A DNA stretch of 64,000 nt from Brevundimonas naejangsanensis DSM 23858 (GTDB lineage Bacteria; Pseudomonadota; Alphaproteobacteria; Caulobacterales; Caulobacteraceae): NCBI RefSeq assembly GCF_000421705.1, contig NZ_ATXN01000002.1, forward strand, positions 124,001 to 188,000, written 5' to 3'. Both the position numbers and the translations under genes were made by a program. The notes beneath the pieces were generated by a model, which saw only the letters and a list, made by a program, of their open reading frames with translations, was not told where the DNA came from and made no database searches. Below, piece by piece: positions 1 to 8,220 of the stretch. The stretch's first letter is position 1. Each line of letters begins with the position of its first letter.

Positions 1-886
1 CCAGCGGCTGAATCTCGCCTTCATACAACTGGTTGCGGATGGTGCCGGCCGGACCCCCGGCCACCGCGCCGGGATAGGCGTTTGTGCGCTGGACTTCGGA
101 TGCAGGTTGACCGGAGTCCTCATCGCTGGCCGTCAGGCGCAGGATGGCTGAGAAACGATCCGTCGGCGCGTAATCCAGGGTCAGCATTCCGCCATAGGTC
201 TGGCTGTAATCCACCTTGCCGCCATCGATGGCGCTGACGTACCAGCCGTCGAATTCACGGCCGTAGGCGCCGGCGCTGAACCGCAGGGTGTCGGTGATGG
301 GGCCGCTGACGCCCGCGGTCAGCTTGCGCAGTCCGTTGTCGCCGACCGTGCCTTCGACATGACCCTTGAGCTCGGCCGACGGCCGGGCGCTGATGTAGTT
401 GATGGCGCCGGCGAAGGTATTCTGGCCATAGAGGGCCGATTGGGGACCGCGCACGACCTCGATGCGTTCCAGGTCGGCCATCTCGATATCGACGCCGGCC
501 TTGCCGCTCAGATAGACCCCGTCCAGGAACACGCCCACGTTCAACTGACCATAGGTCTGGGCAGCGCCGCGAATGATGGGAAGCTGGTTCTGGGCGCCGA
601 ACAGGGGAGTGAAGCTGAGACCAGGGGCGATCTTGGCCAGATCCGCCAGACGTTCGACCCGAGCCGATTTCAGTTCTTCCGACGTCACCGCCGCGATGGC
701 CAGAGGGGTGTCTTGCAGAGATTCCTCTCGCCGCCGGGCCGTGACCAGGATGTCGCTCACTGCCGTGACGCCGCTTTGGGTCGGACGGGATGGTTCGGAC
801 TCCTGAGCCGCAGCAGGCATGCCGAACGTCAGGACGCCTGCGGCCGCCGAAAGCATCAGAAAGCACTTATTCCGGTAATGAAGCAT
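1..886 (-). CDS. TonB-dependent receptor, N-terminal part (cut by window edge)
   Basis: About 295 residues are visible and the reading frame is open to position 1, so the C-terminal barrel lies outside the window. Outer-membrane receptors of this family import a ligand using energy from TonB. The sequence shows a signal peptide (residues 1-27, ending MPAAAQ), a TonB-box-like stretch SDILVTARR at about 44-52, and the plug domain with LPIIRGAA, GVFLDGVYLSG, ERIEVVRGPQSALYGQNTFAGAINYI. The ATG at 886 is chosen because AAGGGGAG precedes it at good spacing. It lies downstream of, and on the same strand as, a second receptor and a flavin amine oxidase, so the three may share a substrate. The ligand cannot be deduced. 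Confidence 0.9.
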   Translation of the reverse strand, partial: MLHYRNKCFLMLSAAAGVLTFGMPAAAQESEPSRPTQSGVTAVSDILVTARRREESLQDTPLAIAAVTSEELKSARVERLADLAKIAPGLSFTPLFGAQNQLPIIRGAAQTYGQLNVGVFLDGVYLSGKAGVDIEMADLERIEVVRGPQSALYGQNTFAGAINYISARPSAELKGHVEGTVGDNGLRKLTAGVSGPITDTLRFSAGAYGREFDGWYVSAIDGGKVDYSQTYGGMLTLDYAPTDRFSAILRLTASDEDSGQPASEVQRTNAYPGAVAGGPAGTIRNQLYEGEIQPL

Positions 887-1081
887 CGATCTCCCCTTAA
901 TTTTCGGCCATTTTAATTGATATACCAATAGGCCTTATGCTGACACGTTCGATCATTTTTGACGCATAGCCAAGTGGAAACTTGCGTTGCGGCGATCCCA
1001 AAATTGAAATGAGGAAAATGACGAGGCTCGTTGGAGAAGGAGGCGGCGCAACCGGGGTGTCGCAAGTTGCGCCGCCATTTC
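887..1081 (-). promoter_or_regulatory. AT-rich gap between the two receptor genes
   Basis: This 195-base gap separates the two leftward receptor genes. It is clearly richer in A+T than the coding sequence around it and has a short inverted repeat, CAAGT-GGAA-ACTTG, at 971-984. An own promoter for the downstream receptor is plausible, but I cannot assign convincing -35 and -10 boxes. No gene is seen in it. Confidence 0.3.
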
Positions 1082-3394
1082 TCAGAAACGCATGGATGTG
1101 CGGATGCCGAGTTCACGCCCTCTGGGGTGGGAGACCGTGATGCGCGGCGGGAAGACCACCGAAGCGCCATCGACGTAGTTATTCAGGAACACATCGCGGA
1201 AGGCGAAGGTAGGCCGCCGGTCATCAAAGAGGTTTTCAACGAAGGCCTCGAAGCGGAAGCGATCGTTTTCCATGCCGAACCGGCCGTTGACCAGAGAGCG
1301 GCTGGGAATGACTGTCAGATTGGTGGCGTCCATAAAGGACTCGGCCCGATAAGATGCGTCGATGTGGAAAAAGCCCGTGTAGTCATTCAGCACAGGCCTG
1401 CGGTAACCCAGCGACCCAGTGAGTTGCCACTTGGGAGCGGCCTGCAGTCGTTGACCGCTGACATCGCCGTCGGGCCCGAACGACGGGAAATTGGCGTAGC
1501 CGGCGTTCATGGCGTGGCTGTAGGTGGCGTCGGTATAGGAGACGCCCAGGCTGGCGCTGAGTTCTTGCGTCGGGCGCAGATTGATCTGGGCTTCAAAGCC
1601 CTTGGACTCTGCGTCGCCGAGGTTGCGGGTCACGGCGATCGGCGGCGCCTGGGTCTGATCCAGAACCGGAATCTGAATCTGCGTCCAGTCGATGAAGAAG
1701 GCGTTGAGGTCCAGAACAACGCGCGCGTTCAGCAGGCTGGCCTTGGCGCCGACCTCATAGGTCCAATTGTATTCAGGGTCATACTGCTCGGTTGGCGCGT
1801 TCAGGTCGAAGCCGCCGGGCTTCGCGCCACGTGCGGCCGAAGTGTAGAGAAGCAGGTCGCGGTTGGGCTTGTATTGAAGGCTGACGCGTGGCGTCCAGGT
1901 ACGGAAACTCAGCGTTTTGTCTATGGCCGCGCTGGGCTGGCCGATGTTCGATGCGGGCCGGGTCGTGTGTTGCCGTTCGTATCCGTACCGCAGTTCGCCT
2001 CGCAGCGTCAGCTTGTCTGTGACATCGCCTTCCAGATAGCCGAAAGCCGACAGGTTTTTGACCTCACGCTCGACGGTCTTATCGAAGTGGACGCCGTCGA
2101 AGAAGGTGCCCCAGGGACCTGGAACCGGGAAGGTGGCGGCAAAGTCCGCAGGCAGGGGTTCGGTGATTACGCCATCAAAGTTCGGACGGACCTGCGTGCC
2201 GGAAAAATAGTAGGCGCCGATGCTGCCGCGCACGGCGGCGTGCTGGGGCGAGGTCAGACGAATTTCCTGGCTGAATTCGCGGAAGGTAGGCGTGCCTTCC
2301 TCGCGCAGTATGTCAGTCTCAAAGGTGCGGATCGCGCCTGTCGCGGTGCGATACATGTACACGGGCTGGATGCCGCGGCCCGCATCTGTCAGGGCGCTAA
2401 GCTCGACATCGTTGTATCCCGTAATCCAGCCAAGTTGCCAATCGCCCAGATCGACGCGCGCATCCAGGAATGCACGGAGAGTCTCGCGCGTTTGACCATA
2501 GGCGTCGGGATGCGAACTCAACTCGTTCTTGTCCAGGGTCGGCAGCACGCCGCACCAGGCCTGATTCACGCCCCTTGAGGGTTCGCAGTTCGGCTTAAGT
2601 CCGGACACTGCCGGGGGGCTGATTTTGTCATCGGAGTAGTAGAGGCCGGCGATGATCTCGGTTGCGGCGTTCGGCGTGAAGCGCGTGGTCCCCTGAAAAG
2701 TGCGATAGGTGTAACCGCCCAGCGTGGGGCCGCCGGTCACGTTGCGGTGGCTGCCTTCGTATTCGCTATGAGACGCGGTCAGTTTGACCGCCAGGACATC
2801 CTTGATCAGCGGCGCCGATACAGAACCGACGACCGCCAGGCGGCCGTGCGTGCCGTATGTCAGCTCGGCCCGGCCTGAATAGCTGTCCGACGGTCGTTTG
2901 GAGATGATGTTGATGGCGCCTGAGAAGGCGTTGCGACCATACAGGGCGCTTTGCGGTCCCTTGACCACTTCAATACGCTCGATGTCCGCCTGAGCGAAGT
3001 TCAGCGCCTCACGAGCGCCTGTATAGACGCCGTCAATGAATATGGCGACGTTCGGGTCGGAACCGAACAGGTCCGTCTGAGCCACGCCTCGCACGATGGG
3101 CGTAGGCACGAACTCGCCGATCACCGACGTGAAATTCAGGCCGGGCGTAAGACGAGCGACATCGTTGAGGTCTTGAATGCCTTCATTCTGAATCCGGTTC
3201 GCATCGAATGCGGCGATCGCCAGTGGAATGTCCGACAGTCGTTCAGCCTGCTTGCGCGCGGTGACGACAACCTCGTCGACTTCGAATTGAGTGTTGATGT
3301 CCTGCGACGCCGTCTGGCTCGTCTGAGCCGCGGCGGTCATAGGAAGAAGTGCGAATGCAGCGGCGGATATGCTCAGCGCGGCCTTGTACTTCAT
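1082..3394 (-). CDS. TonB-dependent receptor
   Basis: A complete 770-residue outer-membrane receptor. A signal peptide covers residues 1-23 (MKYKAALSIS...TAAAQ). A TonB box, VDEVVVTARK, follows at about 39-48, then the plug (PIVRGVAQTDLFGSDPNVAI, ERIEVVKGPQSALYGRNAFSGAINII) and a beta-barrel ending in the usual aromatic residue (SMRF). I start it at 3394 rather than at the upstream in-frame ATG at 3439, because AAAGGAGGAGG sits directly before 3394 and the signal peptide then begins cleanly. It resembles the neighbouring partial receptor in plug sequence. It sits 67 bases downstream of the amine oxidase on the same strand, which suggests cotranscription and a shared substrate. The substrate is unknown. 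Confidence 0.93.
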   Translation of the reverse strand: MKYKAALSISAAAFALLPMTAAAQTSQTASQDINTQFEVDEVVVTARKQAERLSDIPLAIAAFDANRIQNEGIQDLNDVARLTPGLNFTSVIGEFVPTPIVRGVAQTDLFGSDPNVAIFIDGVYTGAREALNFAQADIERIEVVKGPQSALYGRNAFSGAINIISKRPSDSYSGRAELTYGTHGRLAVVGSVSAPLIKDVLAVKLTASHSEYEGSHRNVTGGPTLGGYTYRTFQGTTRFTPNAATEIIAGLYYSDDKISPPAVSGLKPNCEPSRGVNQAWCGVLPTLDKNELSSHPDAYGQTRETLRAFLDARVDLGDWQLGWITGYNDVELSALTDAGRGIQPVYMYRTATGAIRTFETDILREEGTPTFREFSQEIRLTSPQHAAVRGSIGAYYFSGTQVRPNFDGVITEPLPADFAATFPVPGPWGTFFDGVHFDKTVEREVKNLSAFGYLEGDVTDKLTLRGELRYGYERQHTTRPASNIGQPSAAIDKTLSFRTWTPRVSLQYKPNRDLLLYTSAARGAKPGGFDLNAPTEQYDPEYNWTYEVGAKASLLNARVVLDLNAFFIDWTQIQIPVLDQTQAPPIAVTRNLGDAESKGFEAQINLRPTQELSASLGVSYTDATYSHAMNAGYANFPSFGPDGDVSGQRLQAAPKWQLTGSLGYRRPVLNDYTGFFHIDASYRAESFMDATNLTVIPSRSLVNGRFGMENDRFRFEAFVENLFDDRRPTFAFRDVFLNNYVDGASVVFPPRITVSHPRGRELGIRTSMRF

Positions 3395-3461
3395 GGGTTC
3401 CTCCTCCTTTGTATTTTTGTTTTCTTTCGACAGCGCCAAGAGCCTCCCAACTCATTGGCGT

Positions 3462-4865
3462 TTACAGTTGGGCGAGTACTGTCTCTGCGGCGCGGGCGCC
3501 GGACTCCAGCGCCCCTTCCATGCCGGTGGCCGAACGGGCCATGTGCTCACCGGCGAAATGCAGACGCTGACCTTCAGCGACGACCGCACGCGCCAGCATG
3601 TCGGCCTGACCGGCGCCGATATGGTGATAGACGCCGCGCGCCAGGGGGTCTTTTCTCCAGCTGAAAAGACGTTCCAGCTTCAGCTTGCCTTGCGCCGAAG
3701 GGCGAACAGCTTCCAATCGGGCGATGATGGCCGCCCCGGCGTCCGCAGGCGCCATGCGGTCCACCGCAAGAGCGTCCGCGCCGCTTAGCCATACCTTGAG
3801 CATGGCGGGAGAATCGCCAAGGACGAATACGCGACCGATCATCGGATCGTCGCTCCAGATCATCCGGGGCAGACCGTCGTGGTTCCAGAACGGCTCGCTG
3901 GCCGACAGATAGGCGAAGCTGGCCTGGCTGTAGGGGAGGGTGGCGATGACGTCTCGCATCGCCGGAAACGAGGGGCCTTCCACGCTGATTTCGCGAAGCG
4001 CGGCGAAGGGGATGGTGCAGATGGCCTGCCTGGCGATGAGCGAGGCGCCTCCGTCGATGTGGATTTTGACGCCGCGTGCAGTCTCTTCGATGCCGGTCAC
4101 GCGCTGGCCCAGTCGTGGTTCAGCAGTCATGGCGGCCGCCATGGCCTCAGGCAGGCGCTGAGAGCCGCCGCTGACCACGCTGAGCGAGACCTGGGGGCCT
4201 GCTGACGCATAGAAGGTCGCTGAGCGGGCTCCATTCAGAGCTGAGTAGGCGCCCATGCCGTGTCGATCGAGATTGGCTGCGATTAAGCGCACAGCTTCCT
4301 CGCTGGCGCCCGCCGCTCTCAAAGCTGCATCATAGGCGACATCGAGTTTTCTGCCTTCTTCACCTCGCCAGGAGTCCACACTGGACAGGCCGGGAAGGCG
4401 CCGGGCGTACAGGCCGCTGAGCGCGATCGGGGGAAGGTTGCGTTCAGCGCCTTCCAGAAGATTGGCTGGCGAATTCGGCCAATGCTCCGCCGTCACCGTT
4501 TCGCCCCGCACGTGATAGAGCGCAGCTCGATCGAACTCTCCGCCAGGGACCAGTTCCACGCCCAGTTCGCGGGCGAAACCGATCAGGCGATGATAGTTGC
4601 TGCCGATCTGGATGCCGCCGGCATCCGGCCGACCGGGCAAATCATCAAGGGTGAACAGGCGGCCGCCGACCCGGGAGGCGCCTTCCAGAACCACGACGCG
4701 GGCCCCTGCGGATTCCAAGGTTCTGGCGGCCGCCAAGCCGCTCAAACCCGCTCCGATAACGACAGCGTCCAGCACCGGCTCGCTTCGCGCCTTTGCTGGC
4801 CTTATCGAAGCTGCGCCGACGCTGGCGCTGCCTGCTGCAAGAAAGAGGCGACGCGACAGCGTCAT
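3462..4865 (-). CDS. Flavin monoamine oxidase family protein, Tat-exported
   Basis: A 467-residue FAD-dependent oxidase that would oxidise an amine to an imine/aldehyde with release of ammonia and peroxide. The N-terminus MTLSRRLFLAAGSAS is a twin-arginine signal, so it is probably exported folded with FAD. The Rossmann dinucleotide motif VIGAGLSGLAAARTLE (about 36-51) is followed by the acidic residue and the RVGGRL motif (65-70). The C-terminal FAD site is LHFAGEH...GMEGALESG. The start at 4865 is preferred over 4922 because GGAGG precedes it and the Tat signal starts there. It leads a leftward set with two TonB-dependent receptors and is divergent from a carboxylesterase. The actual amine is unknown; tyramine-like or polyamine substrates are possible. 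Confidence 0.85.
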   Translation of the reverse strand: MTLSRRLFLAAGSASVGAASIRPAKARSEPVLDAVVIGAGLSGLAAARTLESAGARVVVLEGASRVGGRLFTLDDLPGRPDAGGIQIGSNYHRLIGFARELGVELVPGGEFDRAALYHVRGETVTAEHWPNSPANLLEGAERNLPPIALSGLYARRLPGLSSVDSWRGEEGRKLDVAYDAALRAAGASEEAVRLIAANLDRHGMGAYSALNGARSATFYASAGPQVSLSVVSGGSQRLPEAMAAAMTAEPRLGQRVTGIEETARGVKIHIDGGASLIARQAICTIPFAALREISVEGPSFPAMRDVIATLPYSQASFAYLSASEPFWNHDGLPRMIWSDDPMIGRVFVLGDSPAMLKVWLSGADALAVDRMAPADAGAAIIARLEAVRPSAQGKLKLERLFSWRKDPLARGVYHHIGAGQADMLARAVVAEGQRLHFAGEHMARSATGMEGALESGARAAETVLAQL

Positions 4866-4997
4866 TGCGCCGCCTCCGGGACGAACGAGCGCCCTCCAGG
4901 AAGGTCGTTCGCTTGGCGCCATCCGATGCCGCCATTTCGTTGGGCGCGATCAGCGAAAACCCACTCACGGCTGAAGACACTCATGAGGCGTTTTCCC

Positions 4998-5025
4998 CCA
5001 AATGACTCATTGATGTGTCATTTGG
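4998..5025. promoter_or_regulatory. Inverted repeat, candidate operator (9-10-9)
   Basis: CCAAATGAC (4998-5006) and GTCATTTGG (5017-5025) are perfect reverse complements separated by 10 bases. The repeat lies about 130 bases upstream of the amine oxidase start in the divergent intergenic region. The layout fits a dimeric transcription-factor site (GntR, MarR or LacI type), but no regulator gene is visible nearby. Confidence 0.5.
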
Positions 5026-5040
5026 TCATCTCGAATAAAC

Positions 5041-5054
5041 TTTGTCCAGACAAA
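5041..5054. promoter_or_regulatory. Inverted repeat, candidate operator (6-2-6)
   Basis: TTTGTC-CA-GACAAA is a perfect 6-base inverted repeat with a 2-base centre. It lies 15 bases from the first palindrome and in the same divergent gap. It could be a second regulator site or part of a promoter. Confidence 0.4.
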
Positions 5055-5102
5055 TTGCATAAAGGAAGTTGACAAAAATCAAAATCGAATATCAGTGTAG
5101 TC

Positions 5103-5119
5103 TACGTCCGATGGACGTA
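5103..5119. promoter_or_regulatory. Inverted repeat, candidate operator (7-3-7)
   Basis: TACGTCC-GAT-GGACGTA is a perfect 7-base inverted repeat with a 3-base centre. It lies just upstream of a candidate rightward promoter for the carboxylesterase (5135-5161), where a bound protein could activate or block transcription. Confidence 0.5.
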
Positions 5120-5134
5120 AGATAATTTTCTCGT

Positions 5135-5161
5135 TTGTCTGCAAAATACAACATTTATACT
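5135..5161 (+). promoter_or_regulatory. Candidate sigma-70-type promoter for the carboxylesterase
   Basis: TTGTCT (5135-5140) and TATACT (5156-5161) are separated by 15 bases, slightly short of the usual 16-18. The site points toward the carboxylesterase. The whole gap 4866-5289 (about 420 bases) is AT-rich, contains no gene that I can support, and holds the three inverted repeats listed separately. Confidence 0.35.
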
Positions 5162-5289
5162 GTTATTAAGTATTGGTCATTGAAAATGCTCATGGAGCCT
5201 AAAATCTAAGCATCCTGAAAATAATAGTCTTGCAGGTTTTTCTCGTTTTCTGGCGGTGAATGGAGGGTGGTTTGTTCGGGGGTGTCTGT

Positions 5290-6846
5290 ATGTTGACGCG
5301 AGTCGGGGTTTCGAGCGGCCTAGCGGCCTTGGCGATATTCTTGGCGACGAACAGTGTTCAAGCTGAGGTCGCGCCGCGCGCGCCGGAGGTGACGACGTCC
5401 AGCGGCGTTTTGCGAGGCGTCATGGCGGACGGCGTCACGATTTTTCGCGGAATTCCTTTCGCGGCCTCGACGGCAGGCGAGGGGCGCTGGCGTCCGCCTG
5501 CGCCGGCTTATCCCTGGGACGGCGTTCGCGATGCTTCGCGGCACGGCCCCGCGTGTCCGCAGTCGGTTGCGAGGGGAAATAGGGTCGCGGCGTTCGGCAT
5601 GGACGAAGACTGCCTCAGTCTGGCGGTCTACAGCCCGCAACTGGATGCGCAGACCAAGGCGCCGGTGATGGTTTGGATCCACGGCGGTAATGCACGTTTC
5701 GGTTCAGGCGCTCTTTACGATGGCTCCGCGCTGGCGCGACGCGGCGTTGTGGTCGTGACCATCAACTACCGCCTGGATCGCCTGGGGCTCTTTGCTCATC
5801 CTTCGCTTACCGCGGCTCAATCCGATGAGCCTTTGGCTAACTATGGATTGATGGACATGATGGCGGCCCTGGATTGGGTTCAGGCCAACATCGCGACCTT
5901 CGGGGGTGATCCGGACAATGTCACCATATTCGGTCAGTCTTCCGGCTCGGTTGCAGTGACAGCCTTGATGGCGTCGCCGCTGTCTGCTGGAAAATTTCAC
6001 AAGGCCATCGCTCAGAGCGGCAATGTCAGCATTGACTATCCCCGCTATCTCTCTCGCTCCGCACCGGCCGCTATGTCTCTCGAAGCGGATGGCGCAGCAA
6101 TGGCGCTGGCCCTGGGCCTTCCGGCGGATAAAGAAGCGGATGGCCTGAGAGCGCTGCCCTGGCAGGATGTTCTCGCCTATACAGAGACTGAGATGGCGAA
6201 CGCCATGATCCCGGTCATCGACGGTCGAGTTTTGCCGGATAATCCCGGCCGCATCTTTCGCGAAGGTCGCAATCAGCCGGCGGCCCTTATGATCGGCTCG
6301 ACGAGCTGGGAGGAGGGCGTCGCGGCGCGCTTTCCGCTACCGCTCGATAGCGTCCTGCATGGGCAGGATCCGAGCGAGGCGCGTGCGGTCTATGGTTCGC
6401 TGGATGATCGGGAATTGGCGCAGAAGTGGTTCTCTGACACGGCTTTCCACGCGCCCGCTCAATTCCTGGCCGCCGAGACAGCCCGGCAGGGGCGGGCGGC
6501 CTATGTCTATCGCTACGCGTTTCTTTCCAGCGAACGTCGGGGTCGCCAGCCGGGCGCCAATCATGGCGATGAGGTTCCTCTTGTGTTCGGCAGCCAGTTC
6601 AGCGAGGGGCAGGGCGACGCTGACGATATCGCGATCTCCAACCTCCTTGGCGAGTACTGGACGAACTTTGCAAAGACTGGCGATCCAAACAGGAATGGTT
6701 CGACAGACTGGCCTGCTTACCAGCTAGACGATGAAAGCGTGTTGATCATTGATAAAACTCGATCCCTTCAATCTTATCGGTCCGATCCCCAGATTCGTTA
6801 TCATCTGGAAAGATATGAGGCGATTGTCACGACGAACGATGATTAG
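5290..6846 (+). CDS. Secreted carboxylesterase, type B
   Basis: A 518-residue alpha/beta hydrolase of the carboxylesterase type-B family, which cleaves carboxylic esters. The N-terminus (MLTRVGVSSGLAALAIF...VQA) is a signal peptide, so it acts in the periplasm or outside. The family landmarks are present: IFRGIPFA, EDCLSL, VMVWIHGG, and the nucleophile elbow GQSSG with serine near residue 217. The acid is the glutamate of TSWEEG (about 341) and the histidine is in NHGDE (about 425). The start is uncertain. ATG 5290 gives the cleanest signal peptide, with GGGGG upstream. ATG 5260 and TTG 5272 (the latter after GGAGGG) are in frame. It diverges from the amine oxidase/receptor genes and probably works on the same class of compound. 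Confidence 0.9.
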   Translation: MLTRVGVSSGLAALAIFLATNSVQAEVAPRAPEVTTSSGVLRGVMADGVTIFRGIPFAASTAGEGRWRPPAPAYPWDGVRDASRHGPACPQSVARGNRVAAFGMDEDCLSLAVYSPQLDAQTKAPVMVWIHGGNARFGSGALYDGSALARRGVVVVTINYRLDRLGLFAHPSLTAAQSDEPLANYGLMDMMAALDWVQANIATFGGDPDNVTIFGQSSGSVAVTALMASPLSAGKFHKAIAQSGNVSIDYPRYLSRSAPAAMSLEADGAAMALALGLPADKEADGLRALPWQDVLAYTETEMANAMIPVIDGRVLPDNPGRIFREGRNQPAALMIGSTSWEEGVAARFPLPLDSVLHGQDPSEARAVYGSLDDRELAQKWFSDTAFHAPAQFLAAETARQGRAAYVYRYAFLSSERRGRQPGANHGDEVPLVFGSQFSEGQGDADDIAISNLLGEYWTNFAKTGDPNRNGSTDWPAYQLDDESVLIIDKTRSLQSYRSDPQIRYHLERYEAIVTTNDD

Positions 6847-6879
6847 CTTTGGCGCGGATTCAGCGTAAGCTTTGCCTGG

Positions 6880-6903
6880 ACGAGGAGACGTGAGTCTTCT
6901 CGT
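6880..6903 (+). terminator. Hairpin after the carboxylesterase
   Basis: ACGAGGAGAC and GTCTTCTCGT can pair (one G-U) around a GTGA tetraloop, 34 bases after the carboxylesterase stop. No clear T-run follows, so it is only a possible terminator or mRNA-stabilising stem. Confidence 0.35.
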
Positions 6904-6994
6904 TCCGGGCGCTTGAGAATGTAGCTGGCGGCCTAAAGCGAGGGCGGCTTCGGGCTTGTAGGCCTCATTCTTCGAAAGGCTGCACCGGCTCGGA

Positions 6995-7084
6995 TGGCGG
7001 ACAGGGTGGGATTCGAACCCACGGTAGGCTTCCACCTACGGCGGTTTTCAAGACCGCTGCCTTAAACCACTCGGCCACCTGTCC
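6995..7084 (-). tRNA. tRNA-Ser (anticodon TGA)
   Basis: Read leftward, the gene starts GGACAGG at 7084 and ends CCTGTCC-G-CCA at 6995, so the acceptor stem is seven perfect pairs and CCA is encoded. The anticodon arm GCGGTCT-TGA-AAACCGC gives anticodon TGA (serine, UCN codons). The T-arm has GTGGGTTCGAATCCCAC. The long variable arm (GTAGGTGGAAGCCTAC) is typical of a class II tRNA such as tRNA-Ser. At 90 bases the length fits. Its 3' end faces the lower-GC receptor/esterase block. Confidence 0.97.
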
Positions 7085-7150
7085 AGCGCGACTCGGCGCG
7101 CTCGCGTGCATAGCCGTAAAGCTGTCCGTGATCCAAGCAGAAAGCGCGGG

Positions 7151-8083
7151 TCAGGCCGAGGCCGCCGCCCGTGTGGAGCGGGTGACCAGCCAGATGCCGC
7201 CGCAGACCAGGATCAGGGCGATCAGATAGCTCCATTTGAACATCGACTCGCCCAGGAAGGCGGCGGACAGAGTCACGCCGAAGACGGGGATCAGGAAGTT
7301 GAAGGCCGCAATCAGGCCGACTGGATGGTGTTTCAGCAGTATGCTCCAGACAGCGAAGGCGATCGATGACAACAGAGCCAGATAGAGCAACAGCGCGCCT
7401 GAGGCGGCGTTCAGCGTCTCCAGATGGCCGCCCGCCGCCCACCCGGCGCCGGTCAGGGCGGCGCCGCCGATGAACAACTGCCAGCCCGTCATGACCATGG
7501 GGTCCAACTGCCGCGAGACGCGCTTGCCGTAAATGGAGGCCGCCGCCAGCACAAAGGCGGCGATGACGATGAAACCCTCGCCTAGCAGGCTGAAGTCGAA
7601 CCCAAGGCCTGACCCGCCCAGATTGACGACGACGACGCCCAGAAAACCGATCAGGCAGCCGAGCGCCTTTCGTCCGTTGAGGCGGTCGTCGGCATACAGA
7701 TAGTGAGCCAGGACCACGCTGAAGAAGACGCTGGTGGAGTTCATGATCGACGACTTCACGCCGGTCGCATGCGCCAGGCCGATATAGAAGAAGACGTATT
7801 GGATCGCAGTCTGCGTCAGGCCCAGCAGGGCGACCTGCGCCGTCTGGCGTCGCTCAAGCCTCAGCACCGGCTTCTTCAGCGCGGCGGCGACGAACAGCAG
7901 GATCAGTCCCGCCAGGGCGAACCTCCACCCGGCGAAAACCAGCTGACTGGCGATGTCGTCCTGGGCGATGTGCAGCAGGGCGTAGCCGCCCTTCACCGCA
8001 GGGAAGGCGCTGCCCCACAGGGCGCAGCACAGGGTGGCGAGAATGAAGACCCCGGAACGGGTCTGATACAGCGATGGGGTCAA
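7151..8083 (-). CDS. DMT-superfamily (EamA) transporter
   Basis: A 310-residue inner-membrane protein with about ten hydrophobic segments in two EamA repeats. The first begins LATLCCALWGSAFPAVKGGY and the second begins EGFIVIAAFVLAAASIYGKR. Members of this drug/metabolite transporter superfamily export or import small metabolites such as amino acids; the substrate cannot be assigned. The only sensible start is a TTG at 8083 (reading MTPSLYQTRSG), with a weak GAAG-type ribosome site. The 137-base gap to the divergent rlpA gene should hold both promoters. Confidence 0.88.
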   Translation of the reverse strand: MTPSLYQTRSGVFILATLCCALWGSAFPAVKGGYALLHIAQDDIASQLVFAGWRFALAGLILLFVAAALKKPVLRLERRQTAQVALLGLTQTAIQYVFFYIGLAHATGVKSSIMNSTSVFFSVVLAHYLYADDRLNGRKALGCLIGFLGVVVVNLGGSGLGFDFSLLGEGFIVIAAFVLAAASIYGKRVSRQLDPMVMTGWQLFIGGAALTGAGWAAGGHLETLNAASGALLLYLALLSSIAFAVWSILLKHHPVGLIAAFNFLIPVFGVTLSAAFLGESMFKWSYLIALILVCGGIWLVTRSTRAAASA

Positions 8084-8220
8084 ATCTGCTTCGGGGAGGG
8101 GAGGGAAGAAGACGCGCGACGTTCAGCCGCGCTCATAGGCGCAAACGCGGCGTTAACCAAACCGGAAACCGTTCGGGCGCATAAGGAGGGCCTGTCAGTC
8201 GGTCGGAGTGCGTCGAAACC

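Noticed and set aside
1031..2578. 515-residue open frame on the plus strand
   Set aside because: It lies wholly antisense to the TonB-dependent receptor at 1082-3394, has no recognisable domain and shows the composition expected of a high-GC shadow frame.
4645..4980. 111-residue minus-strand frame upstream of the amine oxidase
   Set aside because: It begins upstream but overlaps the oxidase in another frame and becomes arginine-rich without domain features; the oxidase has its own ribosome site and Tat signal.
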